NCBI GenBank assembly: GCA_033002965.1
Contig: JAURVB010010162.1
Coordinates: 1 to 64,000 of the forward strand
Direction: 5' to 3'
DNA: 64,000 nt
Origin: Piper betle
Lineage: Eukaryota > Streptophyta > Magnoliopsida > Piperales > Piperaceae
Shown here: positions 23,878 to 34,273 of the stretch, one piece after another
Layout: the number at the start of each line of letters is the position of its first letter
Position numbering within the stretch: the first letter of the stretch is position 1
Translations under genes and position numbers: made by a program
The notes under the pieces: generated by a model
The model's input: only the letters and a program-made list of their open reading frames with translations
Told to the model about the DNA's origin: nothing
The model's database searches: none

Positions 23878-26800
23878 TGTAACACCCCAATCCAGTTTAT
23901 TCTCAACCTGGATGCCCTAAACCGATTAAGTTGGCTAACCCAAGACCTAAACGGCTATGACATAACCCTCTCGACGTCTCAAGATGGAGCATGCCGCTAA
24001 TGCACAAACAATATATAAATAAGATGCAAAACCCTGGCAGGATACTACGTGAATGTTATGATGATAGCCACACACAAAATAATTTACATAGCAACAAAAT
24101 TTGCAAAAATCCTGGAATACAACGGACATAGTCTCCCCTAAAAGTGCAATAAGGGGACGACTTGTTAAAATACGGCACAGAATAGTATATATATAAAACA
24201 ATAATTTATATCTCAATAGAATTCAAATCATCCACACATATTGCAATTGGCATCTCGCCCACCTACAATTCATGCTCATCATGCTTTTGTTCATTTTCAA
24301 CACAACATAGATGACCATTCCTGTACATCAGAACATTTCCAAAACATTTCTAAGAAAATTCATACATTTCTAAGAAAAAGACCTACAAGTCTCATAGCTC
24401 ATGCATATGTACATAACCATGTATATCACCAAGCATCATTCAACCCACATCATATCTTAGGCAAAAGTCAACTTGGAGCCAGGCATGTGTGTGCAATGCA
24501 AACACTAATCCTTCATCAAGGCCAGCATACACTATTCATCGTCCTCACCTATATATAGTAGAAAAACGACAGCAACAGGTGTCACTGGTCCGGAAATAAC
24601 TAATATCAAGCTGAAACATGAGAGTTAACTCTCATGGAAAGCAAACAATTATATATCTTCCTCATGAACTCTCATAGGGCTACTAAAGTGGAGCCATTGA
24701 GCAGCTGACTCAACAACATCCTGATCTATCTAGTAATGTGCCGCTCAGTACTCTCAGTACTTCGCGTAAAACTTCTATCCTAAGCCCTTTCCAAACCTCC
24801 ATATTACTCCTAGCCTTGAGCACGAAGGCTGAGCACTCTCAGGCAGTCGCCTTTAGCACCATTTGAACCACAAGTCTCATAGCTCATGCATATGTACACA
24901 ACCATGTATATCACCAAGCATCATTCAACCCACATCATATCTTACGCAAAAGTCAACGTGGCGCCAGGCATGTGTGTGAAATGCAAGCGCAAATCCTTCG
25001 TCAAGGCCGGCATACACGATTCATCGTCCTCATCTAAAAATAGTAGAAAAACGTCAACAACGGTTGTCACTGGTCCAAAAATAACTAATATCAAACTGAA
25101 ATATGAGAGCAAACTTTCATGGAAACCAAACAATTATATATCTTCCTCAATAACTCATATGGCTACTAAAGAGGAGCCATTGAGTAGCTGAGTCAACAGT
25201 ATCCTGATCTATTTGGTACTGTGCCGCTCTCGGCACTTCTTTTTCAGTACTTCGCATAAAACTTTTATCCTAAGCCCTCTCTAAACCTCCATATTTCTCC
25301 TGGCCTTGAGCACGAAGGCCAAGCACTCTCAGGCAGTCGCCTTTAGTACCCTTTGAACTACAAGTCCAAACATGCTCTGTACTAAACAATACCCGTAAAC
25401 CTCCACGTTTTCTGGGTTTGAGGAACTCAAACGAGGAGTTGCCAGGATCCCTCGGGAATGGAACAGTTCGCTGGCACTAATCTAGAGCCCGCTTTGATTG
25501 TCACGACATCTGCTCATGGTACGTGCAGTCGGTTTCTCCATCTCTCGTCTCACTAAAAACTCGATAAAACTATTTTTAGGGCTGGGTAGGGATTTATTAT
25601 AATAGCCCGGAAGGTAACTTGAGGTGGATCTTATTTTCGAAAACAAGCTCGAGGGATCTCATCATCGAGCTTTATTAATTCCGAAAACAATCGACCAAGT
25701 GACCCGTTCTAGGTGAGGTCCAATAAATCTTCCACCTGACATGTCCTACGATCATTAAATCAAACCACCGATAGAGTAGAGCGACAAAACCTGAGAAGGG
25801 TGTCCTAACGGACCTGTCAGAGGCTCCAAGCGTAGTCTTGTGCCTAGACGGCGAGCTCCTGCAACGAACCTACATGAATATAACTATTTACTAACGTCCA
25901 TACATATATGATGCACGCCTATATAACTAATATATCCACATTTATACATGAATCTAATCAAACATGACAATTATCTCAACAATCACACAAAATCTCTAAT
26001 TGCCAAGCAAGTTAATAATTTTATGATTTCATACGTTACATATTACCTAGTACTTTTAATTCCAATTTCAAAACATACCTATTCTAATTAAGTGACAATG
26101 GTTTAATCAATTTAATCTGTTTAACTTAATACTAGCATGCAAAACCTAATTTATACAAATTCATAAATTAACTAGTTAGTAAGCATTTAATTAACTATTC
26201 AATGGTTTACTAACAATTTCATTAGTGCACATTTTCATCACACAACACAATCTATGCTAATCATATCATGTTTATCATAATTCACGATTAATTAAACTAA
26301 AATCATGAAGTAAATAAAATTAATTCCAATATGCTACCATGACCACAGAATGTATATAATAATTCTAAAAAAGAAGGAAAAACCACCTCGCGATCGGCGC
26401 TGAAATCCCTGCCGACGGACGAAAGCGGTGAAGGAAAACCGTCAGTTTTTGGCGACTGTGCCAGCAGTTTTCTGGCAGTTCCCATGGTGTTCTGGCGATT
26501 GCTCGGCGGACCAATCAGAAGTAAGGGTTAGGCCCTTCTCGGCGAGCTTGACCCAATGGTGGTGACGACAAGGGCAGCCACTGTGGTGATGGCCACCGAT
26601 GGCGGCTTGCAGTGCGGTCGGGGCGGTCGGTTGCTCCGATTAGACCCACGGCTGTCCTCAACGATGGCGCTAGGTAAGGGGAAAGGTAGGGGAAGTTGAG
26701 GGAAGAGCTTCGACGTCACGGTGGCGGTAGTCTGGCAGAGACGGCGGCGGAATCACGTCGGGAATGGCCATGAAATCGTGGGCGATTTCCGGCGTAGCGA

Positions 26801-27396
26801 CGGCTGGACGGTGGCCTTGCGTAGTTGAGGCGGCAAGGCAATGGCACGACCGGGCTAGGGTGGCATCGATCAGCAGCGAGGTGGCATCAGTGGCGGTGGT
26901 GACAACCTTAAGGGCGGCGGTGAAGACATCCGGTTTGTGGGAGGGAGATGAGAAATATAGGGTGGCAAACTTGTAAATAGAACTTGACTCAACACCGGCT
27001 CGAGTCAAGAATAATAACTAACTCGGAATAAATGCCAGAAAAATTGGGAAAAATCTCATAAAATCAAACAAAATAACACAACATCCAAATGACATGCCGT
27101 ATAACTAATAACCTACCCGAAGACCATCTAACGCGTCCTAATGCGTTATTCGGCCGAAACTAATTCTATGGTCACAACATGAAGAAAAGATAAAATCATC
27201 TGTATACTCTCATATCTACTAATAACTCAGTCTCCTGATGCATATCTGATGCTATCATTGATATGAACCCTCATAGCACATGCAGACGGTCAGCCTCGGC
27301 CCCGCACACGTGTTCTAAAAGCTGAACTGACTCGAACCATGGTCAAACCAACCAGCTAACGACTATAAAACCCTAACTCGAGTCGTGAGTTTTACA
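23878..27396 (-). repeat. 3' LTR of element A, with an internal 485-bp duplication
   Basis: A 3,519-bp LTR with minus-strand ends TGTAAAACTC and GGTGTTACA. It is longer than its partner because 24,385-24,869 is duplicated in tandem as 24,870-25,359. Without that copy it would be about 3,034 bp, matching the partner. The GC-rich block at about 26,380-26,960 gives several spurious long frames. Confidence 0.93.
24385..25359. repeat. 485-bp tandem duplication within the LTR of A
   Basis: Unit 1 starts at 24,385 and unit 2 at 24,870, both with ACAAGTCTCATAGCTCATGC. The word ACAAGTC also occurs at 25,360, right after unit 2. The partner LTR (39,115-42,096) has the segment once, so the duplication arose after insertion of A. 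The 7-bp word at each boundary suggests slippage or unequal exchange at microhomology. The two units have diverged by a few percent. Confidence 0.92.
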
Positions 27397-27440
27397 ACCT
27401 TCCCTCCTTATAAAAATTTCGTCCTCGAAATTTTAAATCA
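27397..27440 (-). promoter_or_regulatory. Polypurine tract region of element A
   Basis: On the minus strand the interior ends with TCGAGGACGAAATTTTTATA followed by AGGAGGGAAGGT and then the LTR start. The same block precedes the 3' LTR of B at about 36,205-36,237. It would prime plus-strand DNA synthesis. Confidence 0.85.
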
Positions 27441-28059
27441 AGGAGGCATCAAACATAATGTTGTAAACTGTAATCAAGGTTGGAAATTGGAGTACATGGT
27501 CCAAAAGCTAGCTGCTCGAACAACTTGGGATACCTCCTCCTGATCTCGTCCTCACGCTCCCTGTAGATTCTTCAACTCTACGTCGATTCCACTGCACTCG
27601 TACTAAGGGAACCTACTTACGTCTAAGGATCTTCACTTGACGATCAACTCTCCTCGTTGCATTCTCTGGATACGTCAAGTCAGAATGGAGTTCTATCTCT
27701 TGGAAACTCATAACGTGAGAGTTATCTGGGTGGTACTTCTTCAATAAGGACACGTGGACACTGGGTGTACGGCTGATAGGTGAGACGGCAATGCCAAGAG
27801 ATAGGCCACCTGACCTACATGTTCTAGAAAGTCAAATTGTCCTATGTACCGCAGGCTAAGCTTCCCACGCATACCAAACCTCATGTTTCCCTTGGTTGGT
27901 GACACCTTCAAAAGAACATGTTCTCCAACCATGAAGTGAACCTTACGTCGACATTGATCAGCGTAGCTTCTCTGTCAGTCCTGAGCTGACCTCATTCTCT
28001 TTTTAATCTGCATAACCACGTCATGTGTCTACTGAACCATCTCTGGTCCAACTATCATC

Positions 28060-28895
28060 GCCTCGCTGCCCTATACCCAACGCACTGGGGATCTGCACAA
28101 CCTACCATATAGAGCTCCAAATGGTACCATCCCAATGCTAGCCTGGTAACTATTGTTGTAAGTGAATTCCACCAAAGGCAAATGCTCTACTAGGTCGCCT
28201 CCAAAATCTAGCATATAGGCCCTAAGCAAATCTTCAAAAATCTGAATAGTTCTTTCGAACTGCCCATCTGTCTGAGGATGGAAAGTGGTACTGAACTTCG
28301 ACTATGTACCCATGGCTGCTTGAAAAGCTCTCCAGAAACGGGACGTAAATAGTGGGTCTCTGTTTGAGATGATCTCCAACGGAACTGCATGTAGTCATAC
28401 TATCTCATCCCCATATAAGGTCGCCAAAGTGGATAATGGATAATCCATTCTAATAGGAATAAAATGTGCAGACTTCGTTAGTTGATCCACTATTACCCAT
28501 ACTGCGTCTCTTTGCTGGCGGTTCTTAGGCAGACTAACTGCAAAATCATAAGCTATACTCTCCCGCTTCCACTCTGGGGTCTTTAGTGGCTGTAAGGTCC
28601 CACCAGGGTGCATGTGTTCAGCCTTTACCTGTTGATAGACTAAACACCTGGCTACAGTGTCAGAAACCTGTCTCTTCAATCCTGGCCACCAATAGGATCA
28701 CCGAACATTATGATACATCTTCACTCCACTTGGATGCACTGTGCACCTCGAGGTGTGGGCATCGTGAAGAATAGTCCTACGAAGTCCGGGATACTCAATG
28801 ATGTCCGGAACGAAAAGGCGTCCTCTCAATCTGACCAATCCATCTGCATCTCTAACCAAATCTCTATGAACTCCCTGCTCTAACCACTGAGTCAA
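28060..28895 (-). pseudogene. Integrase domain of A
   Basis: The N-terminal HHCC zinc domain runs from 28,895 with HTSRCTVHPSGVKMYHNVR. A TGA stop follows before SYWWPGLKRQV, then CLVY, where the second zinc cysteine (usually CxxC) has become Tyr. The core keeps the first acidic residue (YDFAVSLPKNR) and WVIVDQLTKSAHFIPIRMDY. The second catalytic Asp is lost: the motif reads [13 protein letters not shown] where the family has SDRDPRF. The third, Glu, is present in PQTDGQFERT. There is also a stop in the GT(stop)SKFSTTFHP stretch. The enzyme would be inactive. Confidence 0.92.
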
Positions 28896-28928
28896 CTGTT
28901 TATCCTCATTCTGTGCAGCTCTAATCTG

Positions 28929-30203
28929 CTAAAAATTACTCGGCTGAATGGAGAGTCTAGCAATCATTCCAACTAATTGTCTCGGGCGTGTATCATACGG
29001 AGTTACTGAAACTGCTGCCATCCCCACTGAGTCTCGAATTGGCGTCCTACTCAAGCTGTCTACTACTACATTTGCCTTGCCCTCATGATATGAGATATCG
29101 ATCTCATAATCAAACAACAACTCCAACCATCTCCTCTGTCGGTTGTTCAAATCTTTCTGTGTGAAGAGGTAATGTCTCCAAATTCTGAGGGCAAAAACCA
29201 CTGCTGCAAGTTCCAAATCGTGAGTAGGGTAGTTACGCTCATGTACCCTTAGCTGATGAGATGCATATGCGAAAACGTTATCTCTCTTCATCAAAACACA
29301 ACCAAGGCCAATTCCTGAGGCATCTGTGTAGACTACAAAGTCATTGTGCCCCTCTGGTAATGTGAGAACCGACACTGAAGTCAATCTCACCTTCAACATC
29401 CTAAAACTCTGCTCACACTCGTCAGTCCATACAAAGTGTTTGTACTTCCTAGTCAGCTGTGTGAGAGGAGCTGCTATGGAGGAAAAACCCCATATGAAAT
29501 GACGGTAATATCCTGCTAGACCAAGGAAACTCCGTATCTCAGAAGGTGTTCTCAGTTGTCCCCACTGTACAACCGCCTCTATCTTCAGTGGATCCACTAA
29601 AATCCCTGCTGCTGATATAATATACCCTAAGAAGATGACCTTTGAAAGCCAAAAGTCACACTTCGCAAATTTTCCGTACAATCTGTGCTCTCTTAGGGTT
29701 TGTAACACTGTACAGAGATGCTGCTAATGTTCTTCCCTCGATGAGGAATACACCAAAATGTCATCCACGAAGACTATTACAAATTGATCCAAAAAGGGAC
29801 TGAACACTCTATTCATTAGGTCCATGAATACTGCTGGAGCATTTGTCAATCCAAAGGGCATAACCAAAAATTTGTAGTGTCCATATCTTGTTCTAAATGC
29901 AGTCTTTAGAATATCCTCTACTCTAATCCTCAACTGATGGTAGCTGGATCTCAAGTCAATCTTCAAAAAGACCGTTGCTGAGCTCAACTGGTCAAATAAA
30001 TCACCAATGAGAGGAAGAGGGTATCTATTATTAATGGTTACATGGTTTAACATCCTATAGTCGATGCATAAATGCATGCTTCCATCCTTCTTCTTCACAA
30101 ACGACACCGGTGCTCCCCACGATGGCACACTTGGTCGGATAAAACCCTGATCCAAGAGTGTCTGCAATTGCTCCTTAAGCTCTCGGAGTTCCAGTGGTGC
30201 CAT
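28929..30203 (-). pseudogene. Reverse transcriptase and RNase H domains of A
   Basis: Two frames in register, 30,203-29,724 and 29,708-28,929, are separated by one TAG at 29,726-29,724. RT motifs present are [59 protein letters not shown] and the catalytic FVDDILVYS (the usual box is YVDD or FVDD). RNase H keeps YTDASG and the ELAAVVFAL helix. It lacks the segment with the third catalytic Asp: after WRHYLF the text goes straight to [15 protein letters not shown], so roughly 20 codons around the usual TDHKSL are deleted in frame. RT residues look intact, but RNase H cannot be. Confidence 0.93.
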
Positions 30204-30640
30204 CCTATATGGTGTTCTAGAGATGGGGCTGTCCCTGGCATCAAATCTATAGCAAAATTGACTTCTCTCCGCGGTGGCAATCCGGTGATCTAATCTGAAA
30301 AGACATCTGCAAACTCCCTGACAACTGGAATCAGCTCAACACTGGGCTTGTCCCCTGAGCCATTCTCTTTTGCCAACACCAAAGCGGCCATCAACAACTC
30401 ACAACCCCTGTCCAACTGTCTCATTGTATTCTGATAGGAGATCCATCTTCTGTGCCTTCCATGTCAAAAAGTCACCATCTTCTTTCGGTAATCTATTAGA
30501 GCTCCCTTCTTGGATGTCCAATCCATCCCAAAGATTCCATCGAGCTCTGTCATCTTGTCACGACAGTTGTGCCCGCTAATGCCTCTTCAACTGTGGCTGC
30601 ATACACCTTCACCAGCTATTCCATTAGGCATGCCATGCTC

Positions 30641-31332
30641 TTAAACACGCCAATCGCTGATGAAATCCATTAAAAAAAACCACTTCTGCATCTAGCTTCC
30701 CTAGGAAAGAGCGCCCTCCATTTTTCACAAATTGTTCATATTGCTAGAATCTACCATCTCTTATGTCTGTAGGTCTGTTTGGGCCCTCGCCTATCTCAAA
30801 CTGTGGTGATGTCGACACTGCCATTGCTGGTACACTACCCCTGGTCTACCCTTTGATGTCTACTCACTACTAGGTCCAGGGGGTCCACTGTCACGAATGC
30901 CCATCCTAGTCTGAAGAGGAGCAATCAGGGGAGCTGTAGGAATGGTCCCCTGTTGCACTGATGGAGGAGGAAGCGGAGGCGGGTAGCCCATGGGAGAAGC
31001 GGCCTCTCACCGTACTCCGTCATCTTCTAACGGCCTCTTCTCAAATCGGGTTATAGAGAGGGCTATCTGATGGAGTTCTCTCCTAAACTCTTCCTGGCTC
31101 TCTTGTATCTACCGCTTTGCCTCTACCAATTGGTAATGAATGCATGTCTCTCAGTCTGGCAACTACGAGAACTATGGTGGCTAGTCGAGGCACGCATGTT
31201 GGCTTCTCCTTACGGGCGTTGAGCTATCAACGTACTAAATGCTATCTCGGTGGGTGCACACTAGGATTAGTATTCTTGGGACAAGAAGGAGATAGAACCT
31301 TGATCTGAGTCCTACGAGTTGCTCTAACCATG
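30641..31332 (-). pseudogene. gag remnant of element A
   Basis: The start codon at 31,332-31,330 begins MVRATRRTQI, closely parallel to the MVTQTRRTQI start of gag in B, and stops after about 29 codons. Further on, a stretch near 30,730 reads QYEQFVKNGGRSFLGKLDAE, matching gag of B around residue 250. After that the sequence jumps to the protease region, so the rest of gag, including the zinc knuckles, is deleted. Confidence 0.85.
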
Positions 31333-31478
31333 GTGACTGACACTCACTAATCAAACTTGTGCACAGTATCATTCAACTACATGGTGAGAAATCTGTAAAC
31401 TGAAACAATTAAATCAAGAAAACATACCTGCCGCCTTGACTCAGAGTAGCTTTGCAGACACATGACCTGTAATGGCAT
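31333..31478 (-). mobile_element. Leader of element A, gag-proximal part
   Basis: It aligns with the leader of B upstream of its gag start (34,130-34,273). The other part of the same leader is at 39,073-39,097, on the far side of element B. GGCAT at 31,474-31,478 is the left copy of the target duplication of B. Confidence 0.8.
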
Positions 31479-34015
31479 TCTAAAACCCGTTACTCGAGTC
31501 AGGGTTTTACGTTACCGAACCAGTCAGTTCGACCGTTGGTTCGAGTCGAGTCAGTTTCATGAACCGCGTGCTGAGTCGAGACCAGCCGTGAGTTATGAGT
31601 GATGAGAGTCAGGTGTACCGGAATATATAATGATAAAGTCGAGGAGATGGTGAGAGATGAGTTATCAGAATATATGAAAGTATGCAATATTTTTTTCTTT
31701 TATATGTTTGATCGTAGAAATAGTTTTAGGCCGAATAACACATTAGGACGCGTTGTATTATATTCGGGTGGGTTAGTAGTTATAGAGCATGCCATTTGGA
31801 TGTTGTTGTGTTTGTTTTAGTTTATAGAATTTTTCCATATTTTTCCAGATTTTTTTAGGATTTATTACGAACTAGTTATTATTTTGACTCGAGTATGAAT
31901 CGAGTCAATACTTATTTATGAAATTGCCATTGGGCGTGTTTTCTCCTTTCCCCGACACTTTTACCTTCCCAAAACCCTCGCCGCCCATTGGATTGCTGCC
32001 GCCGCCGCTGCCGACACCGCACGGCCGCCGATCAACCCTGCCCCGCCCCGCCGTGCCGTCGCCATGCCGTCCCGACCAACCCCGGCCACCGTCTCGCCGC
32101 CACGACGCTGGAATCGCCCCATAAAACCGCCTCGGCCGCAGCCACTTCGAGCAAGATTCCACCGCCGTCCGGGCCGCGCCGCCGCCGCTGTGGCCCCGAC
32201 GAACACACCCAGTTCGATCTGATCGGACTTCGGACGCCGCTAGGTGCCGAATTCGAGTTTTGAGCCACGAAACGGAAACCCTAGCCGTCGCCAATTTTCG
32301 ACGACGCGAGGTATAATTTATTTTAACTTAATTAATTGAAAGTATTGATTATTAGAATTTGCATGCTATGATTGGTGAATTGTGCAATGTAATTACTTAT
32401 ATAAATGTGGATTTGATTTAGAATAAAATATGAAATTTGTGGAATTGTGTGGTGTTAAAAATAGAAGTTATGAAACTAATTAGGGTTATTAGGTAATGAT
32501 CATGATCTAATGCAAACTAGCCTAAGTAGACTTGCTAGAATTGATATAGTTTAATGTGTGTTGATTGATGCGTGATTGTGTTGATTGTGCGTGCATGCTA
32601 TAAGATGTGTGATTCATCATGCGGGCGTTAGTATTTAGTTTGATTGTGTAGGTACGGTGTGGGAGCTCACCGCCTAGGCGCGTGGACCCATTTGGAGCAT
32701 CTGCCAGGTCCGTTTAGGACTCGTTCTCTGATTTACGCTACTCTCTTGCGTATTTGATTTATTATGTGCAGGACGAGTTAAGTGGCGTTTTATCGAATCC
32801 CACTTAACTCGGGCCATTTAGCCAACGATTTTCCGGATTAATAACCCTCGAGGATGAGATCCCTCGAGTTTGTTTTCGAACTTCAGATCCAGCTCACGTT
32901 GCCTTCGGGCCTATTGTATAAATCCCAACCCAGACCTATATATATGTATAGTTTTTGTGTTTTTGTGAGAGACTGAATGAGGGAAATCCGACTACCGTGC
33001 TACGCGAGCGGGCACGTGTGTGTCGACAGTTGGCTCTGGAATGGTGTGCGGGCCGTTTCATTCCCGAGGGATCCTGACAACTCCACCTTTGAGTTCCTCA
33101 AACCCGGAGAAGTGTGGAGGTTCACGGGTACTGCATTGCAGCGCATGTCTAGACTTGTGGTTTCAAAGGGTACTGAAGGCGACTGCCTGAGAGTACTCGG
33201 CCTTCGTGCTCAAGGCCAGGAGTAATATGGAAGGTGCAGAGGGCGGAAAGGAATGAGATTTGACGCGAGAAGCAATAGAGAAATGGCCGAGGCATGAGAA
33301 TGTGAAAGATAGGGGACGCTGTCGACCTGAGGGCGACGGCTCCCGTATGTGCCCTGATGAGAGTTCTTGAGGAAGTATATGGTTTTCATTCAACAGGAGA
33401 GTTTGCTCTCCTGTGCCAGTTTGATATTAGTTATTTTCCGGGCCGGTAACACTCGTTACTGACGGTTTTTCTATATATATGTAGGTGAGAAATGCGAAGG
33501 ATGAAAGCTGTCGGGACTGCGGAGGAGCAGCACGGAACCGCGCACACATGTACCTGCCGCGTGTAACGTATAATGATGGTGTGTTATTGTTATGTAAACG
33601 ATAATTTTGATGTGTTTGCTTGAGTGAATTACTTGTTATGAAACGAACTGATAAATATGAATGAGTAGGGAGCCTTGGAGTACAGACTCGGCTCAGGTAA
33701 AAACGAATGAGATAATGGTTGAATGTCAGGGTAGATTATTATGTGTTACTGTATTTTTATAAAATAGTATATATTTTCTTTTGGTTTATTTTCATTTATT
33801 ATTTTGTCTTGTCTTTGCTTGTACATCATAGCATGCATGTAGGACTACGTTAGAACCCACACATCCCATCCATGCATTTCATGTTTGCATCTCCATCTTG
33901 AGACACCGAGGGCAGATCCGGGTCGGCTTAACCGAACCCAGTAGATTAGCGAACGGTTCGGTCGCCGGTGACATTTCCGGGTCGGTTCACGGGTGAGCCG
34001 AAATGGGGTGTTACA
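31479..34015 (+). repeat. 5' LTR of element B
   Basis: It starts TCTAAAACC, one base off the TGTAAAACC of the 3' LTR, and ends GGTGTTACA. It is 2,537 bp and lacks 315 bp present in the 3' LTR (36,960-37,275), with a short CGAAC-like word at the junction near 32,201. It contains a GC-rich block at 31,970-32,310, a TATA motif near 32,917 and the conserved hairpin at 33,447-33,460. The 82-codon frame at 32,977-33,225 is kept in the other B LTR only because the copies are near-identical; it is not kept in frame in the LTRs of A. Confidence 0.93.
32915..32924 (+). promoter_or_regulatory. Candidate TATA box of the LTR of B
   Basis: TGTATAAATC sits in a block (GGCCTATT...TATAAATCCC) that recurs in the 3' LTR (37,991-38,000) and, in reverse, in the LTRs of A (near 40,370) and L (near 55,360). 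Conservation among diverged LTRs makes it a good promoter candidate; transcription itself is not shown by sequence. Confidence 0.55.
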
Positions 34016-34018
34016 AAG

Positions 34019-34031
34019 TGGTATCAGAGCC
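34019..34031 (+). promoter_or_regulatory. Primer binding site of element B
   Basis: TGGTATCAGAGCC lies four bases after the LTR end, complementary to initiator-Met tRNA. The word recurs in the leader near 34,093, a partial internal duplication of the leader (about 34,019-34,060 against 34,090-34,130). Confidence 0.92.
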
Positions 34032-34273
34032 AACCCTCGGCATATGTTCTCTGAGAGCCAACTCTTGGCATATGTTCTCTGATGTCAAAAGTGGTATCAG
34101 AGCTAACCCTTGGTTGATTAAGATGGTAGATGCGTTACAGGTTACATGTGTGCCGAAGCTGCTCCAAGCTGTTCCGACAGGTATTTTTCTGTTTTAATGT
34201 TTTTGATTACAGATTTTCTTACGAGTCGGTGGTGTGACATGGTGAACAGATCAGATCAGGAGTTTGTAGCAGG

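Larger units (their letters stand above)
27560..30640 (-). pseudogene. pol polyprotein relic of element A
   Basis: Read on the minus strand. A protease-to-RT linker with GMDWTSKKGALIDYR and [13 protein letters not shown] lies near 30,560-30,280 and shifts frame just before the RT core. Then come RT, RNase H, integrase and a chromovirus-type C-terminal tail (about 27,932-27,560, with LKVSPTKGNMRFGMRGKLS, RYIGQFDFLEHVG and a decayed VKILRRK region). The active-site Asp region of the aspartic protease (DSGATHS type) is not visible, so it is lost in the gag-protease deletion. The domain order and the GKLSPRYIGPFEI-type tail are those of Tekay/Del chromoviruses. Multiple disabling changes are listed under the individual domains. 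Confidence 0.9.

Noticed and set aside
32977..33225. 82-codon frame repeated at 38,051-38,299
   Set aside because: The two copies are the two LTRs of one young element. In the related LTRs of A the same DNA is open only in a different frame, so there is no protein-level conservation.
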